From contig NZ_KB822576.1 in assembly GCF_000364605.1 (NCBI RefSeq), forward strand, positions 186,001 to 250,000: a stretch of 64,000 nt of DNA, in the 5' to 3' direction. The stretch is from Nocardioides sp. Iso805N (GTDB taxonomy: Bacteria; Actinomycetota; Actinomycetes; Propionibacteriales; Nocardioidaceae). The notes under the pieces were generated by a model. It searched no databases, was not told the DNA's origin, and saw only the letters and a list, made by a program, of their open reading frames with translations. This document shows positions 45,175 through 52,589 of this stretch, one piece after another; the first letter of the stretch is position 1, and the number at the start of each line of letters is the position of its first letter. A program made the translations under genes and the position numbers.

Positions 45175-45196
45175 GGGCCCCACCTCGGTGGGGCCC
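45175..45196. terminator. Hairpin terminator between DUF4235 and DUF4193
   Basis: A perfect inverted repeat, GGGCCCCACC (45175-45184) with GGTGGGGCCC (45187-45196), between the convergent genes. Confidence 0.8.
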
Positions 45197-45219
45197 AGTG
45201 TCGTTGGTGGCGCTATGCC

Positions 45220-45510
45220 TCAGGCACAGTCCTTGCAGATCATCCGCTTCGCGTCTGCCAGCTGGCTGCGGTGGTGCACCAGGAAGCAGCTCATGCAGGT
45301 GAACTCGTCCTCCTGCTTCGGCTTCACCTCGACGGCAAGCTCCTCGTGCGACAGATCGGCGCCCGGGAGCTCGAAGGACTCAGCGGCCTCCGCCTCGTCC
45401 TCGTCGACCTTGCCGGAGTTCTTGTCGTGACGGCGCGCCTTGAGCTCTTCGATGCTCTCCTCGGACTGCTCTTCCTCGTTCTTCCGCGGTGCGTCGTAGT
45501 CAGTCGCCAT
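45220..45510 (-). CDS. DUF4193 zinc-ribbon protein
   Basis: A 96-residue very acidic protein with a C-terminal treble-clef-like pair, CMSC and CKDC, flanking FLVHHRSQLADAKRMI. This is DUF4193, which is near-universal in Actinobacteria and has no firm function. AAGGGGAG stands 7 nt before the ATG. The 245-bp gap upstream (45511-45755) shows no gene. Confidence 0.93.
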   Translation of the reverse strand: MATDYDAPRKNEEEQSEESIEELKARRHDKNSGKVDEDEAEAAESFELPGADLSHEELAVEVKPKQEDEFTCMSCFLVHHRSQLADAKRMICKDCA

Positions 45511-45755
45511 GCGTCACTCCCCTTCGTGGTCCTACCCAGCATCGTCTGCCCGGCCAGCTGTCCCCATCGGCCCCAGTGAGGCCGTGATTGTGCCCTATGG
45601 GTGCCGGTTCATGCACGCTGGTACCGGGATCGACGCGTGAACATCTGGTGACGCACCGCTATTCCCCTCTCAGGGGGAAGGACTCGGGTTCCGCACACGC
45701 TGTCGTCGGACCCGTCCGAGCGGCCGACGGTACGCCGAGAACGCCGCCGGGGCCA

Positions 45756-46595
45756 TCACTCCTCAGCGAAGTAGCCCGACCCCAGAGCGGCGGCCCGCAG
45801 CTCGTCGAACCCGTGCTCCGGCGCGACCAAGAGCAGTCGTCCTCCGCCCAGGCCGGTGGCAACCTCGAGCCGGGCGCCGGCGCCCTCGGCGATCAGACCG
45901 GCGGCGGCGTGGTCCCACAGGTGCACGCCCTCTTCCAGGTAGCCGTCGAAGATGCCCTGAGCGACATCGCAGACGTCCAAGGCGCATGATCCGGCCCGGC
46001 GGATGTCCCGCACCTGCGGCAGCAGCCGCACCAGGCACTGTGCCTGGAGCCGGCGCAGGGCGGCGGCGTACCCGAAGCCGGTGGCGATCAGGCGCTTGCC
46101 GAGGGGAGCCGGCTCAGCCACGCCGATCGGCTTGCCGTCACGGCGGGAGACGATCGCCCCGTCCGCGTCGCGGTAGCCGGTGAACTCGATCCGGCGCGGT
46201 ACGTCGATGACCACGCCGGCGACGACGCTGCGCTCACCGTCGGGACCCTCCCGCTCGGCCGCGATCGAGACGGCGTAGCGCGGGACGCCGTAGAGGAAGT
46301 TGACGGTGCCGTCGATCGGGTCGACGATCCAGCGCACCCCGGAGCTGCCCTCGACGTCGTCGCCCTCCTCGCCGAGGAACGCGTCGTCGGGCCGCTTGGC
46401 CGCCACGATGCGGCGGATCAGGTCCTCGCTGGCCCGGTCGGCCTCGGTGACCACGTCGGTGTCGGTGGACTTGGTCGCCGCCACCTCGACGGTGCGGGCG
46501 GCGCGCTCACGGACCAGGTCGGCGGCAGCACGGGCGGCCTCCTGGGCCAGCGCGAGCAGCTCGGTGCCGGACGGGTTGCTGGATGCGGCGCTCAT
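45756..46595 (-). CDS. Inositol monophosphatase family protein
   Basis: A 279-residue sugar-phosphatase fold: [23 protein letters not shown] (metal-binding D-P-I-D-G-T) and a C-terminal [20 protein letters not shown] (WDxAAG). It hydrolyses inositol-1-phosphate or a related phosphate ester (PAP or FBP are possible). The ATG overlaps the ferrochelatase stop (ATGA). Confidence 0.92.
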   Translation of the reverse strand: MSAASSNPSGTELLALAQEAARAAADLVRERAARTVEVAATKSTDTDVVTEADRASEDLIRRIVAAKRPDDAFLGEEGDDVEGSSGVRWIVDPIDGTVNFLYGVPRYAVSIAAEREGPDGERSVVAGVVIDVPRRIEFTGYRDADGAIVSRRDGKPIGVAEPAPLGKRLIATGFGYAAALRRLQAQCLVRLLPQVRDIRRAGSCALDVCDVAQGIFDGYLEEGVHLWDHAAAGLIAEGAGARLEVATGLGGGRLLLVAPEHGFDELRAAALGSGYFAEE

Positions 46596-47704
46596 GCGGG
46601 GTCTCCGATCCCGGTCAGGGTCGGCTTCTCCGCGCGCTGGTTGGCGCAGCAACCCACCGGGCAGCGGTCCCACAGCGCACCGATGTCGCCGAGCGCGGTG
46701 CGGGCAACGGCCTCGCCGCGTTCGACTGCGGCCCGCTCCAGCAGCAAGTCGCGCACCGCCGCCACGAACCGCGGGTCGTTCCCCGCCGTGGCGCTGCGCG
46801 CCGCCGGCAGACCGAGTCGTTCGCAGGTGGCCAGAGCCTCGGTGTCCAGGTCGTAGACGACCTCCATGTGGTCGGAGACGAAGCCGACCGGACACAGCAC
46901 CACCGCCGGGACGCCATCAGCAGCCAGCTCCTCGAGCCGGTCGTTGATGTCAGGCTCCAGCCACGGGATGTGGGGGGCACCGGAGCGCGAGCAGAAGGCC
47001 AGCTCGTGCTGATGGGCGGTCCCCGTCTCCGCCGCGACCCGATCGATGACCACGCGTGCCACGTCGAGGTGCTGGGCGACGTACGCGCCTCCACCCTGGT
47101 CCGGCGGTCCGGACGCGACGTTCATCGCGGTCGGGATGGAGTGGGTGACGAAGACGACTCGCGCCCGGTCGCGCACCTGCTCGGGCAGCGTCTGCAGCGC
47201 CTCGAGGACGCCGTCGACGACGGGCTCGGTGAAGCCCGGGTGGTTGAAGTAGTGCCGCAGCTTGTCCAGCACGATCCCGCCGCCGATGGCCTCGCGGGCC
47301 TCGAACAGGTTCTCCCGGTACTGGCGGCAGGAGGAGTAGGACGCGTACGCGCTGGTGGTGAAGACCGCCGCCCGGCGTACGCCATCCCTCTTCATCAGCG
47401 CCATCGCGTCGGTCAGGTAGGGATCCCAGTTGCGGTTGCCCCAGTAGACCGGGATGTCGATGCCGTGCTCGGCCAGGTCGGCGCGCAGAGCCTCGAGGAA
47501 GCCTCGGTTCTGGTCGTTGATCGGCGAGCGACCGCCGCGATCGAAGTAGTGCTTCCCGACCTCCTCGAGCCGTTCGCGCGGGATACCGCGGCCGCGGGTG
47601 ACGTTCTCCAGGAACGGCACCACGTCCTCCGGCTTCTCGGGGCCGCCGAAGGAAACGAAGAGCACAGCGTCATACGGGCTGGGGTCGCACGGCGAGACGT
47701 CCAT
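46592..47704 (-). CDS. cpfC: Coproporphyrin ferrochelatase (2Fe-2S type)
   Basis: This 370-residue enzyme inserts Fe(II) into coproporphyrin III in the Gram-positive haem route. Visible are [27 protein letters not shown], the catalytic His in [11 protein letters not shown], and the Glu region. Actinobacterial CpfC carries a 2Fe-2S cluster; the expected cysteines are present in SSCRQY and the C-terminal RCPVGCC. The ATG at 47704 is preferred to the one at 47713 because TACGAT ends exactly 7 nt upstream. Confidence 0.93.
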   Translation of the reverse strand: MDVSPCDPSPYDAVLFVSFGGPEKPEDVVPFLENVTRGRGIPRERLEEVGKHYFDRGGRSPINDQNRGFLEALRADLAEHGIDIPVYWGNRNWDPYLTDAMALMKRDGVRRAAVFTTSAYASYSSCRQYRENLFEAREAIGGGIVLDKLRHYFNHPGFTEPVVDGVLEALQTLPEQVRDRARVVFVTHSIPTAMNVASGPPDQGGGAYVAQHLDVARVVIDRVAAETGTAHQHELAFCSRSGAPHIPWLEPDINDRLEELAADGVPAVVLCPVGFVSDHMEVVYDLDTEALATCERLGLPAARSATAGNDPRFVAAVRDLLLERAAVERGEAVARTALGDIGALWDRCPVGCCANQRAEKPTLTGIGDPA

Positions 47705-47711
47705 GCCGCTC

Positions 47712-47717
47712 ATCGTA
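47712..47717 (-). promoter_or_regulatory. -10 box of cpfC, leaderless
   Basis: TACGAT on the minus strand, 7 nt before ATG 47704. It overlaps the other candidate ATG (47713), which argues against that one. Confidence 0.55.
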
Positions 47718-47729
47718 TTTGGCTACCGC

Positions 47730-47735
47730 TAACCT
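47730..47735 (+). promoter_or_regulatory. -10 box of the FAD oxidase gene, leaderless
   Basis: TAACCT, then 7 nt, then ATG 47743, back to back with the cpfC box, with 12 bp between them. Confidence 0.6.
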
Positions 47736-47742
47736 GCGGCAC

Positions 47743-49044
47743 ATGGGCTGGAGCAACTGGTCAGGACTTGAGCACGCCACACCGTCACGGGTGGTCACAC
47801 CGACGTCGGTCGATGAGGTGGTGGCGGAGGTCGTCGCGGCTCGCACGGGCGGCACGACGCTGAAGGCCGCGGGCACCGGTCACAGCTTCACCGCGATCGC
47901 CTCGCCGGGCCATGGCGTGCACCTGCTCCCCGGCGGCATGACCGGGATCCTCGCCGTGGATCGCGAGGCGCTGACCGTCACGGCACGCGCCGGGATGCAG
48001 CTCAAGGCGTTCAACGCCGCGCTGGAGCACCTCGGCCTCTCGCTGCACAACATGGGCGACATCGCCGAGCAGACCCTGTCGGGCGCTGTCTCCACCGGCA
48101 CCCACGGCACGGGCGGCGTCGCCTCGGGGCTGGCCGCCCAGCTGGCCGGATTCACCCTGGTCACGGGGACCGGCGAGGTGCTCCCCTGCAGCGCCACCGA
48201 GAATCCGGAGGTCTTCGAGCTGGGCCGCGTCGGCCTGGGCGCCCTCGGCGTGCTGGTGGACGTGACGTTCCGGGTGGAGCCGCTGTTCGCGCTGGAGGCG
48301 ACCGAGCAGCCGATGTCGTGGACGGAGTTCCACGGCTCGTTCGACGCGATGGCCCAGCAGGCCAACCACGTCGACGCCTACTGGTTCCCGCACACCGATC
48401 GGCTGCTGACCAAGCAGAACAGTCGACTCGCCTCGCTCGATGAGATCGAGCCGCTCCCCCGCGCCAGGGCGTGGTTCGACGACGACTTCCTGCAGAACAC
48501 CGCCTTCGGCGCCCTCACCGCCGCAGCCAACCTCGCCCCCGGCGTGATCCCGCGGATGAACCGGATGAACGCCTCGCTCCTCTCGGCACGCACCTACTCC
48601 GACATCTCCCACCGCGTCTTCACCACCGAGCGTCGGGTCGTCTTCCGCGAGATGGAGTACGCCGTCCCGCGCGCCGACGGGCTGGAGGTGCTGCGCGAGT
48701 GCCGGCGCGTCATCGACGCCTCCGACCTGCGGATCTCGTTCCCGGTCGAGCTGCGGGTCGCGCCCGCCGACGACGTACCGCTGTCGACCGCGTCCGAGCG
48801 CGACTCGTTCTACCTGGCGTTCCACACCCACAAGGCGGCCGAGCACCGCGCCTACTTCGGGCTGGTGGAGCCGATCCTCAAGGCGGCCGACGGCCGGCCG
48901 CACTGGGGCAAGGTGCACACCCGGAGCGCCGCGGATCTGGCGCCGGCCTACCCGCGCTTCGGGGAGTTCGTGGCGCTGCGCGACCGGCTGGACCCGGACC
49001 GCGTCTTCGCCAACGACTACCTGCGGCGCGTGCTGGGGGCCTGA
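47743..49044 (+). CDS. FAD-binding oxidase (D-arabinono-1,4-lactone/sugar-alcohol oxidase type)
   Basis: A 433-residue VAO-fold oxidase: VVTPTSVDEVVAEVV, the FAD loop AAGTGHSFTAIA, TLSGAVSTGTHGTG (covalent-type flavin region), and the ALO C-terminal domain with HWGKVHTR and DPDRVFANDYLRRVL. It oxidises a sugar lactone or alditol with O2, or another acceptor. The ATG at 47743 is chosen over 47719 because of TAACCT 7 nt before it and the family start GWSNWSG. Confidence 0.9.
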   Translation: MGWSNWSGLEHATPSRVVTPTSVDEVVAEVVAARTGGTTLKAAGTGHSFTAIASPGHGVHLLPGGMTGILAVDREALTVTARAGMQLKAFNAALEHLGLSLHNMGDIAEQTLSGAVSTGTHGTGGVASGLAAQLAGFTLVTGTGEVLPCSATENPEVFELGRVGLGALGVLVDVTFRVEPLFALEATEQPMSWTEFHGSFDAMAQQANHVDAYWFPHTDRLLTKQNSRLASLDEIEPLPRARAWFDDDFLQNTAFGALTAAANLAPGVIPRMNRMNASLLSARTYSDISHRVFTTERRVVFREMEYAVPRADGLEVLRECRRVIDASDLRISFPVELRVAPADDVPLSTASERDSFYLAFHTHKAAEHRAYFGLVEPILKAADGRPHWGKVHTRSAADLAPAYPRFGEFVALRDRLDPDRVFANDYLRRVLGA

Positions 49045-49071
49045 GCCACTCGCCGGTCGCCGAGCCACCGT

Positions 49072-49109
49072 CCGCCGAGCTTGTCGAGGCGCCTCGCCGA
49101 GCTCGGCGG
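49072..49109. repeat. 38-bp palindromic repeat, copy 2
   Basis: The same core as copy 1, GAGCTTGTCGAGGCGCCTCG, with the outer arms CCGCCGAGC and GCTCGGCGG. The internal right arm has changed (CCGA). It lies between the convergent FAD oxidase and UPF0126 genes. Confidence 0.85.
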
Positions 49110-49139
49110 GCGAACTCTGCGGGCGTGCTCGGCCAACGG

Positions 49140-49775
49140 TCAGACCGACGCCGGACCCTGCGGCATCGGCGCCTGCCAGTTGCGCCAGATCGCCAGCAGC
49201 CGCCAGATCGCCACGACGAGCGCACCGACCGCCGTGGGTGCGGCGTCGTGCAACCCCATCTTGAGACCGAGCACCGCGACCGCGGATCCGGCCAGCGCGG
49301 GGATCGCGTAGAGGACCCCGGGCTTGAGCACCAGCGGCACCCGCCCGGCCAGGATGTCGCGCAGCATGCCGCCGCCGATGCCGGTGACCATGCCGAGCAG
49401 GGTCGCCGGCAGGAAACCGAGGCCGAAGTCGACCGCCTTGAGCGCTCCGGCAGGCGCGAACAGCGCCAGGCCGAGTGCATCGACCACCAGCATCGAGCGC
49501 TCCATCTTGCCCAGCGTGGGGTGGAACCAGAACGTCAGCAGACCGGCCACGACCGGCGCCATCAGGTAGCGCCAGTCGTTCAGCGCGGCGGGCGGGGTCG
49601 CACCGATCAGGACGTCGCGCATGAATCCGCCACCCAGGCCGGTGCAGGAGGCCAGCACCACGACGCCGAAGACGTCCAACTCCTTGCGCACCGCCACCAG
49701 CGCCCCTGAGATGCCGAAGATGAAGATGCCCAACAGGTCGAGGACCACGAGGGTGGTGGAGTGCTCAGGTGCCAC
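49140..49775 (-). CDS. UPF0126/TRIC-family membrane protein
   Basis: A 211-residue protein of two homologous three-helix repeats, each ending in a glycine-rich loop (LASCTGLGGGFMRDVLIGAT and LGMVTGIGGGMLRDILAGRV). This is UPF0126/YadS, the prokaryotic TRIC-like cation or glycine channel family. The GTG at 49775 is supported by family length; AACCAT stands 6 nt upstream. A longer frame exists but is not supported. Confidence 0.88.
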   Translation of the reverse strand: MAPEHSTTLVVLDLLGIFIFGISGALVAVRKELDVFGVVVLASCTGLGGGFMRDVLIGATPPAALNDWRYLMAPVVAGLLTFWFHPTLGKMERSMLVVDALGLALFAPAGALKAVDFGLGFLPATLLGMVTGIGGGMLRDILAGRVPLVLKPGVLYAIPALAGSAVAVLGLKMGLHDAAPTAVGALVVAIWRLLAIWRNWQAPMPQGPASV

Positions 49776-49856
49776 GGCGTCATGGTTCCAGCACGGGCGT
49801 CGTAGAAAGGCGCAGGCACGCCGGTGTGCCACGTCGGATCGCCGTACCCGGTGCCG

Positions 49857-49862
49857 TAGGCT
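49857..49862 (+). promoter_or_regulatory. -10 box of sepH
   Basis: TAGGCT, 10 nt before the ATG; the leader would be about 3-4 nt. Confidence 0.5.
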
Positions 49863-49872
49863 GACTCGCATC

Positions 49873-50964
49873 ATGCCGGCTGAAGAACTGCCCCTGACGC
49901 CTCCGGCCTCCCAGCCGGAGCTGGACGCGGATACGCGTCCGGTCGCTGTCACGCTCGCTTCAGTCACCCGCGACGGGCGGCGCGCCATCCTGGTCGATGA
50001 GCAGGGTCGCGAGTTCACCCTCGAGCTCGACCCGAGCCTGCGTCCCGCCGCACCCCAGGAGCAGTCCCGCCGAACGGAGGTCCCGATGGAAAGCGCCCTG
50101 CGCCCCCGCGACATCCAGGCTCGGATCCGCGCGGGAGAGAGCCCCGAGCAGGTCGCCGAGGCGGCCCGCAGCACGGTCGAGAAGATCATGCCCTTCGCCG
50201 CACCGGTCCTCGCCGAGCGCGAGCACACCGCACAGCGCGCGCAGAAGGCATCCGTACGCCGCCGACCCGGCGAAGCGTCAGCTGTCCGCACACTCGGCGA
50301 TGCCGTCGCCGCACACCTGCGCGGCTTCGAGCTGGAGCCCGACGCGATCGCCGGTGCGGTCACATGGGACTCCTACCGCCGCCACGACGGTCGCTGGAAG
50401 CTGATCGGCGCCTACGAGTTGCCGGCTCGTGCCGGCACCGCCGAGCTGACCTTCGACATCCCGGGGAACTACGTCTCGCTGGACAACGACGACGCCCGCT
50501 GGCTTGTCGGCGAGCAGATCGCCGAGGCGCCGGCGCCGGCAGTGCGCGACGACCTCGAGGCGGCGCGTCTGCGTCGGCTGCAGCCGGTCGAGGCGTTCGA
50601 GCCCGCGCCGATCGAGCCGATGCATGAGATCGAGCCGGCCGCCCCGGCAGAGCCCGCTGCACACGTCGAGGAGGTCAGTGCGACCGAGCCGACGGTGGAA
50701 ACGCCGCTGATCGACATGCCGGTCGAGGCCTACCTGTTCGACACCCCGTCGAGCAAGCCCAGTGCGCCCGCACCGAAGTCCGACGAGCCGACCGAGCCGC
50801 AGCCCGCGGCCGAGCCAGTCGCGGAGACCCTCTCGGAGCAGCCCGAAGCCGAGTCGGCTCCCACGGAGACGACCGAGGCGCCGGTGCGGCGTACGAAGCG
50901 CAAGGGTCGGGCGTCTGTCCCCAGCTGGGACGAGATCATGTTCGGCGGCGGCCCCACCAAGTAG
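49873..50964 (+). CDS. sepH: Cell-division protein SepH
   Basis: A 363-residue SepH (DUF3071) protein: an N-terminal domain with VAVTLASVTRDGRRAILVDE, the helix-turn-helix segment ALRPRDIQARIRAGESPEQV, and AFA-type PVLAEREHTAQRAQKASVRR, then a long acidic disordered linker from about 220 and a short conserved C-terminal motif (RTKRKGRASVPSWDEIMFGG). SepH binds FtsZ and promotes Z-ring assembly in Actinobacteria. Confidence 0.93.
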   Translation: MPAEELPLTPPASQPELDADTRPVAVTLASVTRDGRRAILVDEQGREFTLELDPSLRPAAPQEQSRRTEVPMESALRPRDIQARIRAGESPEQVAEAARSTVEKIMPFAAPVLAEREHTAQRAQKASVRRRPGEASAVRTLGDAVAAHLRGFELEPDAIAGAVTWDSYRRHDGRWKLIGAYELPARAGTAELTFDIPGNYVSLDNDDARWLVGEQIAEAPAPAVRDDLEAARLRRLQPVEAFEPAPIEPMHEIEPAAPAEPAAHVEEVSATEPTVETPLIDMPVEAYLFDTPSSKPSAPAPKSDEPTEPQPAAEPVAETLSEQPEAESAPTETTEAPVRRTKRKGRASVPSWDEIMFGGGPTK

Positions 50965-50998
50965 GGCGGTGCTCGGCGCCGACGGCGCTGCGTGAGCG

Positions 50999-51487
50999 TC
51001 AGCTCAAGCCGCCGACGAACTTGCCCGGGGTGACACCGGCGAGCGCAGGCTTGGCGCGTGCTTCCGCAATGTTCTGTCGCACCTGAGCCCTCAGTTCCTC
51101 GAGGGTGAAGGACGGCGGCGCCGACTTATCGACGTCGGGATCCAACTCCTCGACGGTGGCCACCTCGAGGCCATCCACGTCGAAGCGCTCGATCGGGAGG
51201 AACATGCTGCCCGGACGGAACACGATCTCCCGCTCGGCGGGATGGCGGCTCAGGCTCGTCAGCTCGCGGCCGCGGTTCCCGATGATCGCGTAGACGCCCG
51301 GCGTGGTGAAGCCGCCGGTCGCGACGCGCGGGTCCTTGGACGTCGCCACCAGGACGGTGCTGACGCTGGCCCGCTGGGGACGAGACGGCAGCTGTTCGAC
51401 GAATCCGCGGTAGCTCAGTCCCCGGTAGGGCGGAAGCTTGTCGAGGGCCGCGAGCAGCGTCTCCGCCTGCTCCTCCATCTGACTCAT
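50999..51487 (-). CDS. ADP-ribosyltransferase-fold protein in the effector operon
   Basis: A 162-residue protein with the R-S-E pattern of mono-ADP-ribosyltransferase toxins: YRGLSYRG (R22 or R27), VLVATSKDPRVATGGF (S50, family form STS), and AEREIVFRPG with the E85-x-E87 pair. There is no signal peptide. It would use NAD+ to modify a target, possibly an arginine given the ExE form. AGGAG stands 6 nt before the ATG. It is the last gene of the WXG100-TNT operon, 104 nt after the second TNT gene, so it is either another effector lacking a delivery domain or a captured toxin module. Assignment rests on motif pattern only. Confidence 0.65.
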   Translation of the reverse strand: MSQMEEQAETLLAALDKLPPYRGLSYRGFVEQLPSRPQRASVSTVLVATSKDPRVATGGFTTPGVYAIIGNRGRELTSLSRHPAEREIVFRPGSMFLPIERFDVDGLEVATVEELDPDVDKSAPPSFTLEELRAQVRQNIAEARAKPALAGVTPGKFVGGLS

Positions 51488-51591
51488 CGAGGCTCCTAGA
51501 GGTAGATGTCCCAGCACCCTTCGGGTTTCACACCCTGCTCACCACAGTTGCCGTTCCCGCGCAATCCCTGGCGACGTGCGCAGTCGCGGCT

Positions 51592-52224
51592 TCAGTCGAC
51601 GACCTCGACCAGATGTCCCTGGTCGATGTACCAACGAATCGGTCGACCCAACACGACCATCGCGCCGCTTCCTGGCTGGGCGAACCATGGGGCGGCGAGG
51701 CCCTCCTGGGCCTCGGGAAGCGGGGAGAGCACCAGATAGCGGTGGTAGGGAGCATCCACGTCGGTCGGCGGCTGCGAACGCTCGGCGAAGGGCGTGCCCA
51801 GGGCGTAGAGATGGTGCGTCGTCTCGGCGCCGAAGGTGTCAAGCGCCTCACCGGCGGCGACAGCCGCAGGACCAGCTGCTCCTTCACGAGCACTCGTGCG
51901 CTGCCTGATGCCTTCGGCGGTGACCTCGCCGCGACGCTCCAGCGCGTCGACCTGCGCCGTCGGCAGGGTCCGCGGCCGCGTCAGGACGAGCCGCGAGACG
52001 ATCACCGCGGCGCCGTCGAGGTCCGCTGCGGTCCCGTAGGTCGCGAACCGTCCGCGAGCCACCGCGCCGACCACGAAGCCATCGCCGTACGGGACGACGG
52101 CCCAGACGCCCTCGGGCGGTGGCGGCGTGCCAGGGGTGGGAGGGTCGGTCAGGATCGCAGAGGTGAGGGGAACGCCGCTCGCTCGAAGCCGGTCTCCGAA
52201 CGCCTCTTGCCGGCCTGCGGTCAC
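51592..52224 (-). CDS. TNT-fold protein with degenerate active site
   Basis: A 210-residue protein whose last 85 residues align, without gaps in the core, with the TNT domain of the toxin two genes upstream (LDTFGAETTHHLYALGTPF; YHRYLVLSPLPEAQEGLAAP; PWFAQPGSGAMVV; PIRWYIDQGHLVEVV). Yet the DRFG arginine is Thr, the following Tyr position is His, and GGGVQY is GSGAMV, so NAD+ glycohydrolase activity is doubtful. The N-terminal half (GVWAVVPYGDGFVVGAVARG) is a separate small domain. The GTG start overlaps the previous stop. It could be a decayed toxin, a decoy or a regulator. Confidence 0.75.
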   Translation of the reverse strand: MTAGRQEAFGDRLRASGVPLTSAILTDPPTPGTPPPPEGVWAVVPYGDGFVVGAVARGRFATYGTAADLDGAAVIVSRLVLTRPRTLPTAQVDALERRGEVTAEGIRQRTSAREGAAGPAAVAAGEALDTFGAETTHHLYALGTPFAERSQPPTDVDAPYHRYLVLSPLPEAQEGLAAPWFAQPGSGAMVVLGRPIRWYIDQGHLVEVVD

Positions 52225-52589
52225 TGCGCCCCGCCGTGTCGAGCGCGCAACCGTGCCAGGACGTCCTGCGCTCGGTGTTGCATCCGCTGGGCATCCCGAG
52301 CGTCCTCGTCGGCCCCGCGCGCGGGCGGCACCGGCTGCAGGAGCACGCGTGCCAGCTCCTGGACCGCCGCCATCTCGCTGGGAAATGCCTCGATGTGGTC
52401 ATCATTCTCGCCACGGCCGAACGTCACGATCTCCGCGCGTCCGTCCGGGAGCGTCCGGATGGCACTGGATCCCTCGGCGCGGGAAAGGCCTCGGTCACCG
52501 ACGCGCCCGACGTTCTCGGGATGGCGACGAGCCCGGGCGAGCGCATCCTTGAGGTCCTCGACCGTTCGGATCGCTGATAGCTCACTCAT
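52221..52589 (-). CDS. Putative immunity protein for the TNT toxin
   Basis: A 122-residue acidic-to-neutral cytosolic protein (SELSAIRTVEDLKDALARAR; VTFGRGENDDHIEAFPSE) with no recognisable family. Its ATG overlaps the toxin stop (ATGA) and its stop overlaps the next gene. This position, directly after a toxin with a cytosol-active domain, is where immunity genes lie in polymorphic-toxin loci; the M. tuberculosis TNT has its antitoxin IFT at the same place. Immunity is inferred from position, not from similarity. Confidence 0.6.
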   Translation of the reverse strand: MSELSAIRTVEDLKDALARARRHPENVGRVGDRGLSRAEGSSAIRTLPDGRAEIVTFGRGENDDHIEAFPSEMAAVQELARVLLQPVPPARGADEDARDAQRMQHRAQDVLARLRARHGGAQ

